Shown here: piece by piece, positions 52,060 through 62,680 of the stretch
How the letters are laid out: every line of letters starts with the position of its first letter
Position numbering within the stretch: position 1 is the stretch's first letter
Assembly: GCA_030704615.1 (NCBI GenBank)
Contig: CM060734.1
Location: 16,244,001-16,308,000 of the forward strand
Length of the DNA: 64,000 bases
Reading direction: 5' to 3'
Source: Takakia lepidozioides
Lineage: Eukaryota; Streptophyta; Takakiopsida; Takakiales; Takakiaceae
Made by a program: the position numbers and the translations under genes
The notes under the pieces: model-generated
What the model was told of the DNA's origin: nothing
Database searches by the model: none
Seen by the model: the letters and a program-made list of their open reading frames with translations, nothing else

Positions 52060-52610
52060 ATCCTCAATTTCGGCGCCATTATTGGCAAAACTCTGTCGCC
52101 GTAAGCCGGGTATTTGCTCTTCGGAGCCCGATTTTGGCGCCGTTATTGGATGGACTGCGGAAGCTTTAGCCGGGAATTTGGTTTCCGGAGCCCAATTTCG
52201 GCGCCGTTATTGGTTGCACTCCGGAGGCTTCAGCCGGGTATTTGGTTTCCGGACCCCAATTTCGGCGCCGTTATTGGCTGCACTCCGGAGGCTTCAGCCG
52301 AGTATCTGGATTCTGGACCCCAATTTCGGCGCCGATATTGGCTGCACTCCGGAGGCTTCAGCCGAGTATTTGGTTGGCGGATTTTGGCAACGTTATTGGC
52401 TTCACTCCCGAGCCTTCAGCCGGCTATTTCTTTTCTTGTGCCCAATTACGGCGCCGTTATACCCAACCATCCTGCACTTCTTCAACAGTACTATCCACGG
52501 TTATAGGTCGCCATTGCGTTTTCGGAGTCTGCAAACTCGGATCCTAATTCTGCTTGCGCCCCTTCCTTTGGGGTAATTTCGGTGCCGTTATTGGCCAAAA
52601 TTCTGTTTTT
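52060..52610 (+). repeat. 64-bp minisatellite with GGCGCC palindromes
   Basis: Units of about 62-65 bp start with TTTCGGCGCCGTTATTGG near 52,067, 52,132, 52,194, 52,258, 52,322, 52,380 and 52,445, each followed by CACTCCGGAGGCTTCAGCCG. Because 64 is not divisible by 3, one unit is read in all three phases. All three plus frames are open for 100-190 codons, which is a repeat effect. Confidence 0.85.
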
Positions 52611-52854
52611 CTATGACCTGGCCTGGCGGTCCATGAGCTTGGGCTCCAAGTCATGAGCGGATACTAGTACTTATGAGCGGAGTGCTTCCAGTATGAGCGC
52701 GGAAATCTTCGAAAACCTTATCTTCTTATACTACTTTCGATTATTTTATCGTTTTGGGCCCGAAAAAAACCTGCCGAAATTCGTAGTGTATTACTTGGCG
52801 GCTCATGGGTGAGCCATGCGTGCTCATGAGCTCATGGAATAGCAACCCCCTTTA

Positions 52855-53815
52855 GGATGTGAGACTTCAAATTGTGAAGAAAAGGGGCTGTTACGCCATG
52901 CGAGTCCAAGTGGGGATATAGAGGTGGTGTATCCAGGGAGATCGGTATGAACGCTTATCTTCATTTGGCGGAGGATGAGAAGGGTGCGGGCGGTGGGGGA
53001 GTGAAGGCGGGATTGCGGGTGGATTGTAGGGAGGGAAAATAGTCCATTATATTTGATGGCAAGGTGTTTGAGTAACCCCTTGAAAATATGCCCCAAGGCG
53101 GCCCTGGGTCATTGAGGGCTTCTAGAAGTTGTGTGCCAAGCGTATGAGCGTATGAGATAATAAGGGGGGTGGAGCCTATGCCGTAGTTGTCTTGGGGGAG
53201 TTGGGTGAGAACGTTGGGTGTACTGGTGGGCAGGCCGCATATACGTTTTGTGAGTTGTATAATGTTTTGGTCTAGCTGTCTAATATCACGTAAGGAGAAA
53301 GGGGCTGCATGGAAGGCGTATTGGATTTGTGGGTGAAGGACTTTTTGTATGATAGCTAGTTTGGGCCGTATGGAGATAGGGGATTTGAGAAGGGCGGAGC
53401 TTCTATTTTGTAATCTGGAGATGGTTGATTGTTTTTGTATGTGCCAGGTGAGCGAGAGGACAAGTTGGATGCCGAGGTAGGTGTAGGGTTCGTCAGGTCC
53501 CAAAAATTGAAACGGTTTTTGTTGGCAGTGGATATGGAGCTTACAGTGGGAGGCTATCGTAGCTTTGGTGAATTTGCTACGATGTGTGGCGGCCGTGACT
53601 GCGCATTTGTGTAGACTTAATTCCATGCCGGACCATTGGTTAAAGCGGAAGAGTTTATCTACCTGTCGGTTGAGGTTTTGTGGCTTATGTGCGATAATGG
53701 TGAGGTCGTCTGCATAAGCGGCTGCAGAGATTTTGTTTGTGGAGGTTTTGTATTGGTACCCTAGATTGCCCCGGGCGAGCCATCGGAGCAATGGTTCAAG
53801 GAAAATGATGAAGAC
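52855..53815 (-). pseudogene. LINE reverse transcriptase, C-terminal part
   Basis: Minus frame 53,791-52,961 (276 codons) contains PLLRWLARGNLG-like sequence, SAAAYADDLTIIAH (YADD catalytic box), WSGMELSLHKCAV and YTYLGIQLVLS, typical of non-LTR RT, then the thumb region. It is cut on both sides: no RT fingers beyond 53,815, and no RNase H. It is probably from the same broad LINE type as 35,016-44,075. Confidence 0.85.
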
Positions 53816-54467
53816 GCAGCTGGGCCACGGTTGCCTCCACGCTTAAGTAATTGAGTACCTAGCTTCTAGGCGCAGCACCCAGGCTCCTCCTGGGTTCCTC
53901 CCGGGCTGCTCACGGCTATGGGCCAGCTGCTATCAAGCAAATTTAGCCCGCCCAAACCCCAAAACAAAAAAATAACAACTCCCCCCTCCCCTAGGCCGCC
54001 ACGGCTTGCTTGGGGGGGGACAAATTAGTACATAACGGGCTTGATGGTGGCCTTAAATCCCAGCTCCAGCCTGCTGTCCTCTTTTCTAGAGCAGACTATA
54101 TTCCAAATTAGTAACAAATCACCAGACTCTTTCTTCAGTGACTTCAAATATAAGCTTCAAAAGCTCTCAATTCAAATGGACTTATGGGACCAACCCCTTG
54201 TCAATCATAGATTTGAAATAGTGGAACTCCACAATGCATGCTCCTCCTTTAGAGGGCCTAAATCAGATTTTCAACTTCAAACTTTTGCTTGGAGAAGAAA
54301 TGAATCAAAAAGATAAATGGTGAATGGTAAGATAGGGTCAACCTTCCAATGTGTGAGTGCTTGGGATGCTCTATCGATTCGTGTAATGGTACTCTACGCG
54401 GTCCACTCTTGGGTACTCGTCTCTAGGTCCATACCGGCCGTCCCTACTTGTCCTCAAGTTGCCTTCT
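53816..54467. other. No confident gene
   Basis: A 91-codon frame at 54,041-54,316 has no recognisable domain. The stretch borders the LTR at 54,468. Confidence 0.4.
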
Positions 54468-55330
54468 TGTTAGAGGGCTGTCTGGGACTTAGACAGTTTT
54501 ATGGGGTTCTGTGGGGTACCCTTAATTTTTGCGCAGACTTACGGATGGTAGACTTAGACCAACATAGGCATTAGGGGTGGTAGACAGGCTTACACAATCA
54601 GTCACAGCTTGACACAACTTGTCACAGTCTGACACAGCCTTATACAGCTTGTCGCAGTCTGACACAGCCTTACACAGCTTGTCACAACTTGTCACAGCCT
54701 TACACAGCCTATCACAGTCTATCACAGCCCGACACAGCCCGACACAGCCCGACACAGTCAACCACAGTCCAACACAGCTTCACACAGCCAGTCACAGCAT
54801 TCACAGTTTGACACAGCCTGTCACAGCATTTACAGGGAACGGTTACCATGGCAGGGAACGACTGTGTGGGAACGACATCTATAGAGGGAACGTACATTCT
54901 GTCTGGATGACAGTTAGTTAGTTAGGCGGTTAGAACAGCTTGCAGGTAGAATAGGCAGAGTAGCAACAAGGAGATGGCTTCTTGGATCACAACTTGGTCA
55001 TCGGGGGGAGAAAGACAATCTGGAGCTGAGGGATGGAGAGCGCAATGGAGGAGGAGACACGAATTGTTGATGCTTCATTCATGCAAGCTGTAGAGTTGTA
55101 CTGTAGAGCAGACTAGAGACACCATGGCTTCGGCCTGATACTTGATAGATATTAATCTCATACATATTTCATACTCACATTGTGTAGAGAGACATGAGTG
55201 AAGTTGTGGAATGATTGGATGAGTGATTGGAACCTGGTGGATTGCTGAAGAAATCTGATACTTAAACATAGACAGTAAGGTAACATGCTAATATGAAAGT
55301 GAGAAGGAATACAAATAGGAAGTACCCCCA
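54468..55330 (+). repeat. 5' LTR and leader of gypsy family 3
   Basis: Starts TGTTAGAGGGCTG, the same edge as 8,588 on the minus strand. Its 3' limit is not clear: I could not find a TGG-type primer site, so the coordinates include leader. It contains the minisatellite at 54,595-54,840. Confidence 0.65.
54595..54840 (-). repeat. GGCTGTGA minisatellite, array 4
   Basis: Tandem CACAGCCTGTCACAG and CCGACACAGCCCGACACAG variants; on the minus strand this is the same motif as arrays 1-3. It lies inside the family 3 LTR. Confidence 0.8.
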
Positions 55331-55350
55331 TGATACACTAGCTGTAGGTC

Positions 55351-56046
55351 ATGACTGATTGTTCTGAGCGGGCTGAGTGTTTAGAGATATCCAACTCTTC
55401 TATCTTGGAGTTTCCACCTTGGATAGCAAAGGGATGGGTGAGTAAAAGCCGCTCGACATTTGGCAACCATACTGGGGAACTGGGTCAAGAACAACCAGAT
55501 GTGACGGGCATCTGGTGGGATCATGGTGGTTGGAGAAACAAAGAATTTGATGTGAATCAAATTCCCCGTGGAACTGAGAAGGAAAGATTGTCCAAACAAT
55601 TCTTTAAGAGGTTCTTGGAATTGCCAGACGGTTGTAAAGAAAACATTCTTAAGAGAGTGCATGATGCTGATCCTGAGTGGGGTCTGGAGAAAGGAGTGAT
55701 AAAGATTTATCAAGTGGCCTGTAGGGGGAGAGCAAGTTGGTTACCAACACTGGTTTATGTGATAGCGTTGCTATCCATTAAACGAGTGGAGTTTGAAGGC
55801 TGGGAGGAACGTAAAGTGAATGTTTACACTCATATGCATGAAGAACTTGTACTGGTAAAGAATTGGATTCCTAAGGATATCCTGTGGATTAAACTTACAC
55901 CAAGGACAACTTTTCAGACGTGCTTGCCATATGGTTATATGGTAATGGAGACTTCTAGTATAGCCAAGGGTGCATTAAAGCTTGAAAGAAATCCAGGCAT
56001 ATATGAGAAATACTACAGAAGAGAGTTTTGGTTATTGCCTCATTAA
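55351..56046 (+). CDS. Gypsy family 3 first ORF, unknown function
   Basis: 231 codons after the leader, conserved with the inverted copy at 7,016-7,700. It contains DVTGIWWDHGGWRNKEFDVN, ERLSKQFFKRFLELPDGCKE and a central hydrophobic segment LPTLVYVIALLSIK. I recognise no domain. Its position before Gag, 20 bp upstream of the next ORF, and its conservation suggest an element-encoded product rather than chance. It could be the N-terminal half of Gag. Confidence 0.55.
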   Translation: MTDCSERAECLEISNSSILEFPPWIAKGWVSKSRSTFGNHTGELGQEQPDVTGIWWDHGGWRNKEFDVNQIPRGTEKERLSKQFFKRFLELPDGCKENILKRVHDADPEWGLEKGVIKIYQVACRGRASWLPTLVYVIALLSIKRVEFEGWEERKVNVYTHMHEELVLVKNWIPKDILWIKLTPRTTFQTCLPYGYMVMETSSIAKGALKLERNPGIYEKYYRREFWLLPH

Positions 56047-56066
56047 AGATATGAAAGACATGGGAC

Positions 56067-57340
56067 ATGAGTGATGAAAGAGAAGCTAGACTCCACAGAT
56101 ATTCAGCGAAAAGAGAAAGTTATTTAAAAGCTAATTATCCATATCTTTGGGAGAGAGGAATAGACATAGGGGAATCATCTGGACCTCTCACACCATTAAG
56201 ACTAGAGAGTACATCACCCATACCGGAAGAACTAGAGTTGGGCGCCACTCCTTCTTATTCTTTACAAGAAAGATTAAGGGATTTGGTACAGGAAGAAGAT
56301 CAGCCACGAGGGGAGAGATCTGAGGTACATCCCTGGATTAAAGATTTGACAAAAATCTTTGATCAGAGTTGGCATGGGACACCAAAGGCAGGAACTCCAG
56401 TTTCTGAATCACAAGACAAAGAAGGAGAGGAAGATGTGGCAGAGCCAACGGAGAGTTCAGACTCTCCAACACCACTTCAGTTGAGTTATATGAGTGAGGA
56501 AGAGGAAATCCAAGAGAAGAACTTGGAAGATGAAAACAGAAAAAAGAATTTGGAAGATGAAGAGTATGAAGAAGTAGACCCAACAATTGAGGTTGAGACT
56601 ACAACCAGGACATCCCAACCTGTTGGACCTGGATCAAGTGGAGCACTTGGATCACAGGCCAACAAAGGTGTCGGCTCAGGGGGATCAGGCGGGCAGCTTG
56701 GATCTGGCTCTGGGGGGACAGGGAGTATAGGAAGTAGTGCAACTATAGCTAGGAATACTGTAAGTACAGAAGGGCCAGTAGCAGGGAGTGCTCAGGGGCC
56801 AACACTTGGTGGGAGTTCCACCACTACAACAGTAGGTCCTCAAGGACTAGCACCAACAGGAGGACCAGCACCTGTCAGTGGGCAAGGTGGAGGGCCACAG
56901 ATGGCGGTACCTCCAACACGGGCAAAACCACATTTTCCAATATATGCAGGAAAAGGGGATCCTGATGTACACATTAGCCAATTTGAGCACATGTGTATTG
57001 TGAACAATGAGAATGGTGATGATGCCAAGATGAGACTGTTTCTTTGTTCACTTATCAAGAAAGCAAGTGAATGGTATGCAAGATTTCCTAATAATCATTT
57101 CCTAACCTAAAATGGCCTTAGTACAACATTCCGGAACAGGTTCAGGACAAGCAAAACTGAGGATGAAGTGTATGGGAGTTTACAACAGTTAAGGCAAAAG
57201 AAGCATGAAACTGTTGAAGAGTACATGGAAAAGATGAAGTTAATGATGGAAAAACTGGCTGTTGTACCAGCACCAGGATTACAGAAGACCTGGTTTGTGA
57301 GTGGACTAAGACCTGAATTCCAAAGAAAGTGGATATGTTA
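56067..57340 (+). pseudogene. Gypsy family 3 Gag, capsid part
   Basis: MSDEREARLHRYSAKRE start; acidic and Gly/Ser/Thr-rich middle; from about residue 285 a Retrotrans_gag-type region: FPIYAGKGDPDVHISQFEHM and LFLCSLIKKASEWYARFP. A TAA at 57,108-57,110 interrupts it; the same frame continues with STTFRNRFRTSKTEDEVY, LRQKKHETVEEYMEKMKLM and TWFVSGLRPEFQRKW. The frame shifts near 57,330. Confidence 0.8.
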
Positions 57341-58140
57341 CCCCATAATACAGTGGAAGAGACATTCAAAACAGCCAACAGAATTGAGCAATTGGGAATG
57401 CTCAGGAGAGATAAAAGGGGTGATGAGGACTCTGAAGATGAGTCAGATGAGGAAGAAGAGCAAGAGCTCAAGAGGAAGAGTAAGAAGAAGAAAAAGTTGA
57501 AGAGGGACAACTATGAGAAAAGACTAGAAGAAATCTTGAAGAAGTATGCCACAAAGGCTGCAACACATTGGAGGAATGGTGTTTGGTGTGCAAAATGCCA
57601 GAATGAAGGCCATACCACAGCTGAATGCCACATGAAGGAGAAACACTGTACTATCTGTAAAATGGATAACCATTCTACTGAGAATTGTTATTACAACAAA
57701 AGGACAACTGCAAGAGAATCTAGGCAAGTGAGGGTGCATCAAGTGCAGCCCCAGCCAAGAAGAAACAATGAACATGACCATTATGGTAGGCCTGGTGGAT
57801 ATAACAATGGTGTGGCAGAAAGAGAGGGAATTGGCAATCCCAGAGGCAATTATCAGGATAATCCAAGGGGGAATTACCAGCCAGGGAATCAGGATTATAG
57901 AAATAATCCTAGAATAGACCAAGGGTGAGGACCCAATGGTGAAGAACTGTGTTATTATTGTAACCAGGCAGGACATCGCAAAGCCGCCTGTCCATTCTGG
58001 ATCAGACACCAAAATAATATGAGAGCTCCTGTGAACGAAGGCCCAGTAGTAGCAGCTTACATGGTTAGGCCATGTTTTGTACCAGAAGTAAGTACAATGA
58101 TAGTTACCAGAAGCAAAGCTAAACTAATACCTCCAGTGGA
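57329..58140 (+). pseudogene. Gypsy family 3 nucleocapsid with three zinc knuckles
   Basis: Acidic then basic stretch (KRKSKKKKKLKR), then CAKCQNEGHTTAEC, CTICKMDNHSTENC and, after a TGA at 57,926-57,928, CYYCNQAGHRKAAC. Three CCHC knuckles are more than the usual one or two. An Arg/Asn/Gly/Tyr-rich linker separates the second and third. Confidence 0.8.
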
Positions 58141-58170
58141 TGAGGAAGAAGCTGTGAAGACGACAGCGAT

Positions 58171-58839
58171 GTGCCTGAAGATGTTGAGGCTTGGAGAGAT
58201 GAGAAGGAACTGCACAAGGAAGTGGCTGATACTAGAAGGGAAATGCAGAAGGATACTGACATTCTTATAGCAGATTCTTCTGACTCTGAAAGAGAAGATG
58301 AAGAAAGTGAAGAGGAAGTGAAGCAAGAGGCTTCACAGGTGCAGGATAATGAAGGGACTTTGGCTGAAGTAATATGCCAGTCCAAAGCTGAGATTACCAT
58401 TGGACAACTATTGGCTGTGGCACCTCATTGTAGGTACAGGCTGTATCAAGCAATCAATCAGATTGCTCATGTGACAGAGAACACGACCCGGGCATCAAGG
58501 TGACAAGTTATAATGTGAAGCCTGAAGGGCGAGAAACAGTCATGGACTTTGATGATTCAATGCCAGTAATCCAATTGAGAATTGGAAGACTTGACTGATG
58601 TAGTGATAGATGGAGGCTTAGGAGTGAATATTATGATAAACCAATTAAGGCAGAAGCTTGGTCTAAGTAACATGAAACCAGCCCCATTCACGGTAACAAT
58701 GGCAGATCAACGGAGTGTACAGCCATTAGGCTTGATAAGAGGAGTTAAGATACAGATTCAGAAGATGATCTTTAAGATCACAGTGACTGTGTTGAAAATG
58801 GATGATGTTATGGAAGCTTACTCCTTATTGCTGGGATGA
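58171..58839 (+). pseudogene. Gypsy family 3 linker and protease-like region
   Basis: 58,171-58,503 is an acidic helix-rich linker. 58,582-58,839 has TDVVIDGGLGVNIM, in the position of the retropepsin active site but with Asp-Gly-Gly in place of DSG/DTG, and later EAYSLLLG. The frame is broken on both sides. Confidence 0.6.
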
Positions 58840-59125
58840 CCATGGCTGAAACAGGCCAGGGTATTCCATGACTGGAATTCCCAGTTACTGACTGTGCATG
58901 ATGGGAAGCACAAGATACAGGTCACCACTAAGAAATCTAGTAGGCTACGTGCTACCAGAAGACCTCGGGGAGTCAGAGAGTATGATTGGAGGGGAGGACT
59001 TGATGAGGAGCAGGAAGCTACCCTGTTTGCTGCACACCCAGAGTGGGAGCAGGTTGCAGAAATGCAACTGGGAGGTCTGAGTTGCTTTAAGGGTATCTGC
59101 TATGGTGCAGTAACAACAACACCAA

Positions 59126-60151
59126 TTGAGGGGGAAACAAGTAGTTATCCCACCACATTTCTATGAGGAAAGAGAGGGAGAAATAGAAATCCTAAAAGAA
59201 CCAGCCACTGTGAGTTTACAGGATGAAGTAGTGGCTGGGTGGACAATTACAGCTGAAGAGCAGGTGAGAGAAGTGAATGTGGGAACTAAGGAGGAACCAA
59301 GAATGGTGAAAGTAGGGGCTGACTTAGAGCCAGAATTCTTTGAGGAAGCTAAGAGCCTGTTTATCAAATACAAAGGTGTATTTGCTTGGAGCTATGAGGA
59401 TCTGAAAGGGATACCACCTGAGATCTGCCAGCATAAGATTGAACTGGAACCAGGGTCAGTACCAATTAAACAGGCAAGGTACAGGATGAATCCTAACTAT
59501 GCACAGAAGGTTGGGAAAGAGATCAAGAAGTTGGCTAAGGCTAAGTTCATATACCCGATAGAGTATACAACTTGGCTATCACCCATTGTGATAGTTCCCA
59601 AGAAGAATGGCAAATTGAGAGTTTGCGTGAACTATAAGAAATTGAATGCTTGTATAAAGAAAGATCCATTTCCTTTGCCATTCACAGAAGCTGTATTAGA
59701 CACTGTGGCAGGCCATGAGATGTACTCATTCATGGATAGCTTCAGTGGGTATAACCAAGTGCAAGTGGCAGAAGAAGACCAGGGAAAGACAGCTTTCATC
59801 ACAGACTGGGGTGCTTATACATACAAAGTCATGTCTTTTGGACTTTGTAATGCACCAGCAACTTTCCAGAGAGTAATAAGTGAATCTTTCCATGAGTATT
59901 TGGATGATTTAATGCAAGTGTTCTTAGATGACTTCAGTGTGTACAGCTCTAAGAATGAGCACTTGCAGAAGTTGGAATTATGTTTGGCCAGATGCAGGAT
60001 GAGAGGTCTTGATCTGAATCCAGAAAAATGTACTTTCTGTGTGAACTCAGGGGTACTACTGGGACACATTGTATGTAAGAAGGTACCGCTTGTGGATCAA
60101 AGACAGAGGCTATTAAAGCCTCACCACCACCAAGTAACGTTAAGGGTCTAA
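59126..60151 (+). CDS. Gypsy family 3 reverse transcriptase
   Basis: 341 codons. FAWSYEDLKGIPPEICQHKI, TTWLSPIVIVPKKNGKLRVC, SFMDSFSGYNQVQVAEED, VMSFGLCNAPATFQRVI and VFLDDFSVYSSKNEHLQKL (FLDD catalytic box). These variants resemble the Athila/Tat side of plant Ty3/gypsy rather than chromoviruses. The frame slips near 60,120 (LGHIVCKKVP, after which sequence is off-frame), so the thumb is incomplete. Confidence 0.85.
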   Translation: MRGKQVVIPPHFYEEREGEIEILKEPATVSLQDEVVAGWTITAEEQVREVNVGTKEEPRMVKVGADLEPEFFEEAKSLFIKYKGVFAWSYEDLKGIPPEICQHKIELEPGSVPIKQARYRMNPNYAQKVGKEIKKLAKAKFIYPIEYTTWLSPIVIVPKKNGKLRVCVNYKKLNACIKKDPFPLPFTEAVLDTVAGHEMYSFMDSFSGYNQVQVAEEDQGKTAFITDWGAYTYKVMSFGLCNAPATFQRVISESFHEYLDDLMQVFLDDFSVYSSKNEHLQKLELCLARCRMRGLDLNPEKCTFCVNSGVLLGHIVCKKVPLVDQRQRLLKPHHHQVTLRV

Positions 60152-60169
60152 GGAGTTCATTGGACAAAC

Positions 60170-60808
60170 TATTTATTATAGAAAGTTTGTCAGACGATAT
60201 GCACAGATGGCAGCCCCATTGAGCAAGCTTTCGAAGAAGGATGCAGTGTTTGCATGGACAGCTGAATGTCAGCAGGCATTTGAAGCACTTACATTGCCAG
60301 TAACAACTACACCTGTGCTGATTAACCCTCACTGGCATGTAGTATTTCATGTACACTGTGATGCCTCAGGAGAAGCATTGGGAGCTGTGTTAGCCCAAAA
60401 TGTCACATGAAACATAGATTCACCTATATACTATGCTAGCAGATTGTTGAACAGTGCTGAGAAGAACTATAACACAACTGAAAGAGAAGCTTTGGCAATG
60501 ATTTATGCAGTCAAGAAATTCAGGCATTACCTATTGGGAAAGAAGTTTATGTTTTATGTGGATCATCAAGCTTTGATTTATCTGGTGAACAAGCCTTTGA
60601 TAAGTGGCAGGATAACAAGATAGATGATAATCTTGCACGAGTTTGAATTCGAAGTTGTTTACAAGCCTGGCCGTTTGCATCTTGTGGCAGATCACTTGTC
60701 ACGGCTATCAATAGGAGACGATAAATGGGGATTAAAGGGAAGAGTGATCGACATTGCACGAGCACCTTGGGAAGAGCACCTTGGGAAACACAACGTGAGT
60801 GAAATTTG
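60170..60808 (+). pseudogene. Gypsy family 3 RNase H
   Basis: SKKDAVFAWTAECQQAFEAL, VHCDASGEALGAVLAQ (Asp), YYASRLLNSAEKNYNTTERE (Glu), FMFYVDHQALIYL (Asp) and VVYKPGRLHLVADHLSRL in one frame with TGA at 60,408-60,410 and TAG at 60,621-60,623. No integrase is recognisable downstream, and no 3' LTR. Confidence 0.8.
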
Positions 60809-60820
60809 ACTCTCTCGACT

Positions 60821-61984
60821 TGCTTTACTGGTTACGTTAGTACCAATCAGCAAAGTATGCTATACCATTTATGTTTTCAAGGAGGGTTGTTCAAATTATG
60901 AATACTGCCATACAATCATAGAGGAAGTAGAATACTGGATTCCCAAAGACTTGCTGCAAGTCAGGTATACAGAAAGGATAAGTGGTATTGTTGTGCCCAC
61001 TAGAAGGCTGGTGATCTAGTTACCCCAATTCCAGTGACAGCAGGCCACATGTGCTAAAAAGGCTTCAGGCGTATAGGGGCTAAAGCATATTATAGACGAT
61101 ACCCTCTAAGACTTCAGATCAGTGCTTCAAATATCAGCACTTTGTGCACCTTACTTCCGGGACAACCCAGGTTCAATGGTTCCACCGTCCTTAGAACTCC
61201 CACATAGAGTGGACCAATTGCACACCAACTTTGGCTAGTCCAAACTTAAACACTTGGGAGTAATTAAACCCCAACCAAATGGGGACGTATTGGCTTTGTC
61301 TTTCTCTCACATGCCTCTCTGCAATATAATCTGGAGATGGCAATCAGAAGTTGGCAGTAGTGCTAATGTTGAAGCATGCAAAGCCTTGTTGAGGGGCAGC
61401 CCAGCCACAGCACTTCCCTCAATTCCGCACTCATTGGTGCCTCGCACAATCCGGAACGAACCATTCTGTGACAATCAAACAAACTCTCAGTTTAAGGTTT
61501 CCAAGGAAGGACATGGTAGATATGTACAGATAACAACCAAAGGGGCAACCTCAACGAGACATAACATATAGTGCCTTAGGCAGTAGACCTGGCAAAGGTA
61601 CTGACTTGTATGGCCGCAGGTGTAGAATACTCGTTTAGTTACCAAGTCAGCAGATCAGCCGTGCTGACATATGCAGTGGCAATAACTTTCTTTAGACAGT
61701 ATAAGCACTGCAGTGAATAACCCAACAAGAGAGACTGACACAGTCTGCAGTAGGCTTATGGCCATATATGCTGTAACCTCTTTTGGAAGACAGAGAGAAA
61801 GACGTCCAGAGTGCAGAAGAACCTACCTCACCCCATGACCGATTCCATGAATTCACAATCAGCTGCACAGATATTACAGCTTAACTCCAATCGGGTCAGA
61901 TATTGTACAACATTGCTTAAACTTTAAAATCACACTTCCAAAGAGCTTATGGGTTGCAAGTAATTAAAATTCACAGATCATGAG
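60821..61984. other. No recognisable gene
   Basis: Short broken frames on both strands. A segment near 60,920-61,010 (EYWIPKDLLQVRYTER in one frame) may be element-derived, but I cannot place it. No further cathepsin exon was recognised here. Confidence 0.4.
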
Positions 61985-62019
61985 CACAGTCAGAACACTT
62001 CATCTAAAATCGCACGCAC

Positions 62020-62133
62020 CCAATAATCAATGCCTTCACAAGTGGTACCCCAGCCAATGAGCTTCACAGCATGGCCTCCCATGTAGTTGCCATCCAAATG
62101 CTTGTACACACCTGTCTTGTAATGAGCAAAGTC
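62020..62133 (-). CDS. Cathepsin B-like cysteine protease exon
   Basis: On the minus strand, CAG (62,136-62,134) precedes a 114-bp phase-0 exon and GTGCGT follows it (62,019-62,014). The 38 codons read [20 protein letters not shown], then HAVKLIGWG and GIDYW. This is the papain-family segment around the catalytic His (GGHAV.L.GWG), closest in style to cathepsin B (YKSGVY.H..G...GGHA). Exons with the catalytic Cys and the Asn were not found in the window, so this is either one exon of a gene with long introns or a lone captured exon. It is not transposon-like. Confidence 0.7.
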
Positions 62134-62554
62134 CTGCCAGTTCAAAGGCATGATGAAAAGCGATTCAACTTGTTGGACAACAAAAAGCACAGCCACTGTC
62201 CATTTTTAGTGAGATGCTGCAATCAGTTTTTTACTACAACAAGACTAGAATTGCAGTAGTCTGCAGTTACAGATGGCACCCACTGTACCAAGTGTAATGT
62301 ATCTGGGATGTCACTCCAAAATCAGCCAGAAATGTAGACTTTCCTGGAACGGTGATTTCAGTACAAAAAGATGTTTAGCTTCCCATGGGCACCCTTTTGG
62401 GAAGCATGCAGCTGTCTGTATGCTGGCAAGGCTCATAATCTCAAATAGTATATCATAACACCATACAGACAGCAACATATGTCCAACATCAGATATCCTA
62501 AGTTAAACAACTCTATATCTTGGAAGCAGGATCACCCTGTCAAACAGGCTAAGT

Positions 62555-62680
62555 CCTGGCGGAAGAGAATGGACTCATAAGACGTTGTTTGCTGTAGCCG
62601 TGTGGCCATTGACCCCTGGCGGAAGAGATTGTATTCATAAGACGTTGTTTGCCGTAGCCTTGTGGCCATTGACCCCGCGC
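62555..62680. repeat. 60-bp tandem duplication at a LINE 3' end
   Basis: Two copies of a 60-bp unit (CTGGCGGAAGAG ... CATTGACCCC) start at about 62,556 and 62,616 and differ at a few bases. They lie just beyond the last LINE codons. Confidence 0.85.

Larger units (their letters stand above)
54468..60820 (+). mobile_element. Gypsy family 3 element, 3'-truncated
   Basis: LTR-leader, ORF1, Gag, nucleocapsid, protease-like, RT, RNase H in order on the plus strand. It loses recognisable coding after about 60,820, so integrase and the 3' LTR are missing. Family 3 also supplies the fragments at 6,737-8,588 and 31,540-31,794. Confidence 0.85.

Noticed and set aside
54041-54316. 91-codon ORF next to the family 3 LTR
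   Set aside because: No domain, no homologous copy in the window, average composition; not supported as a gene.
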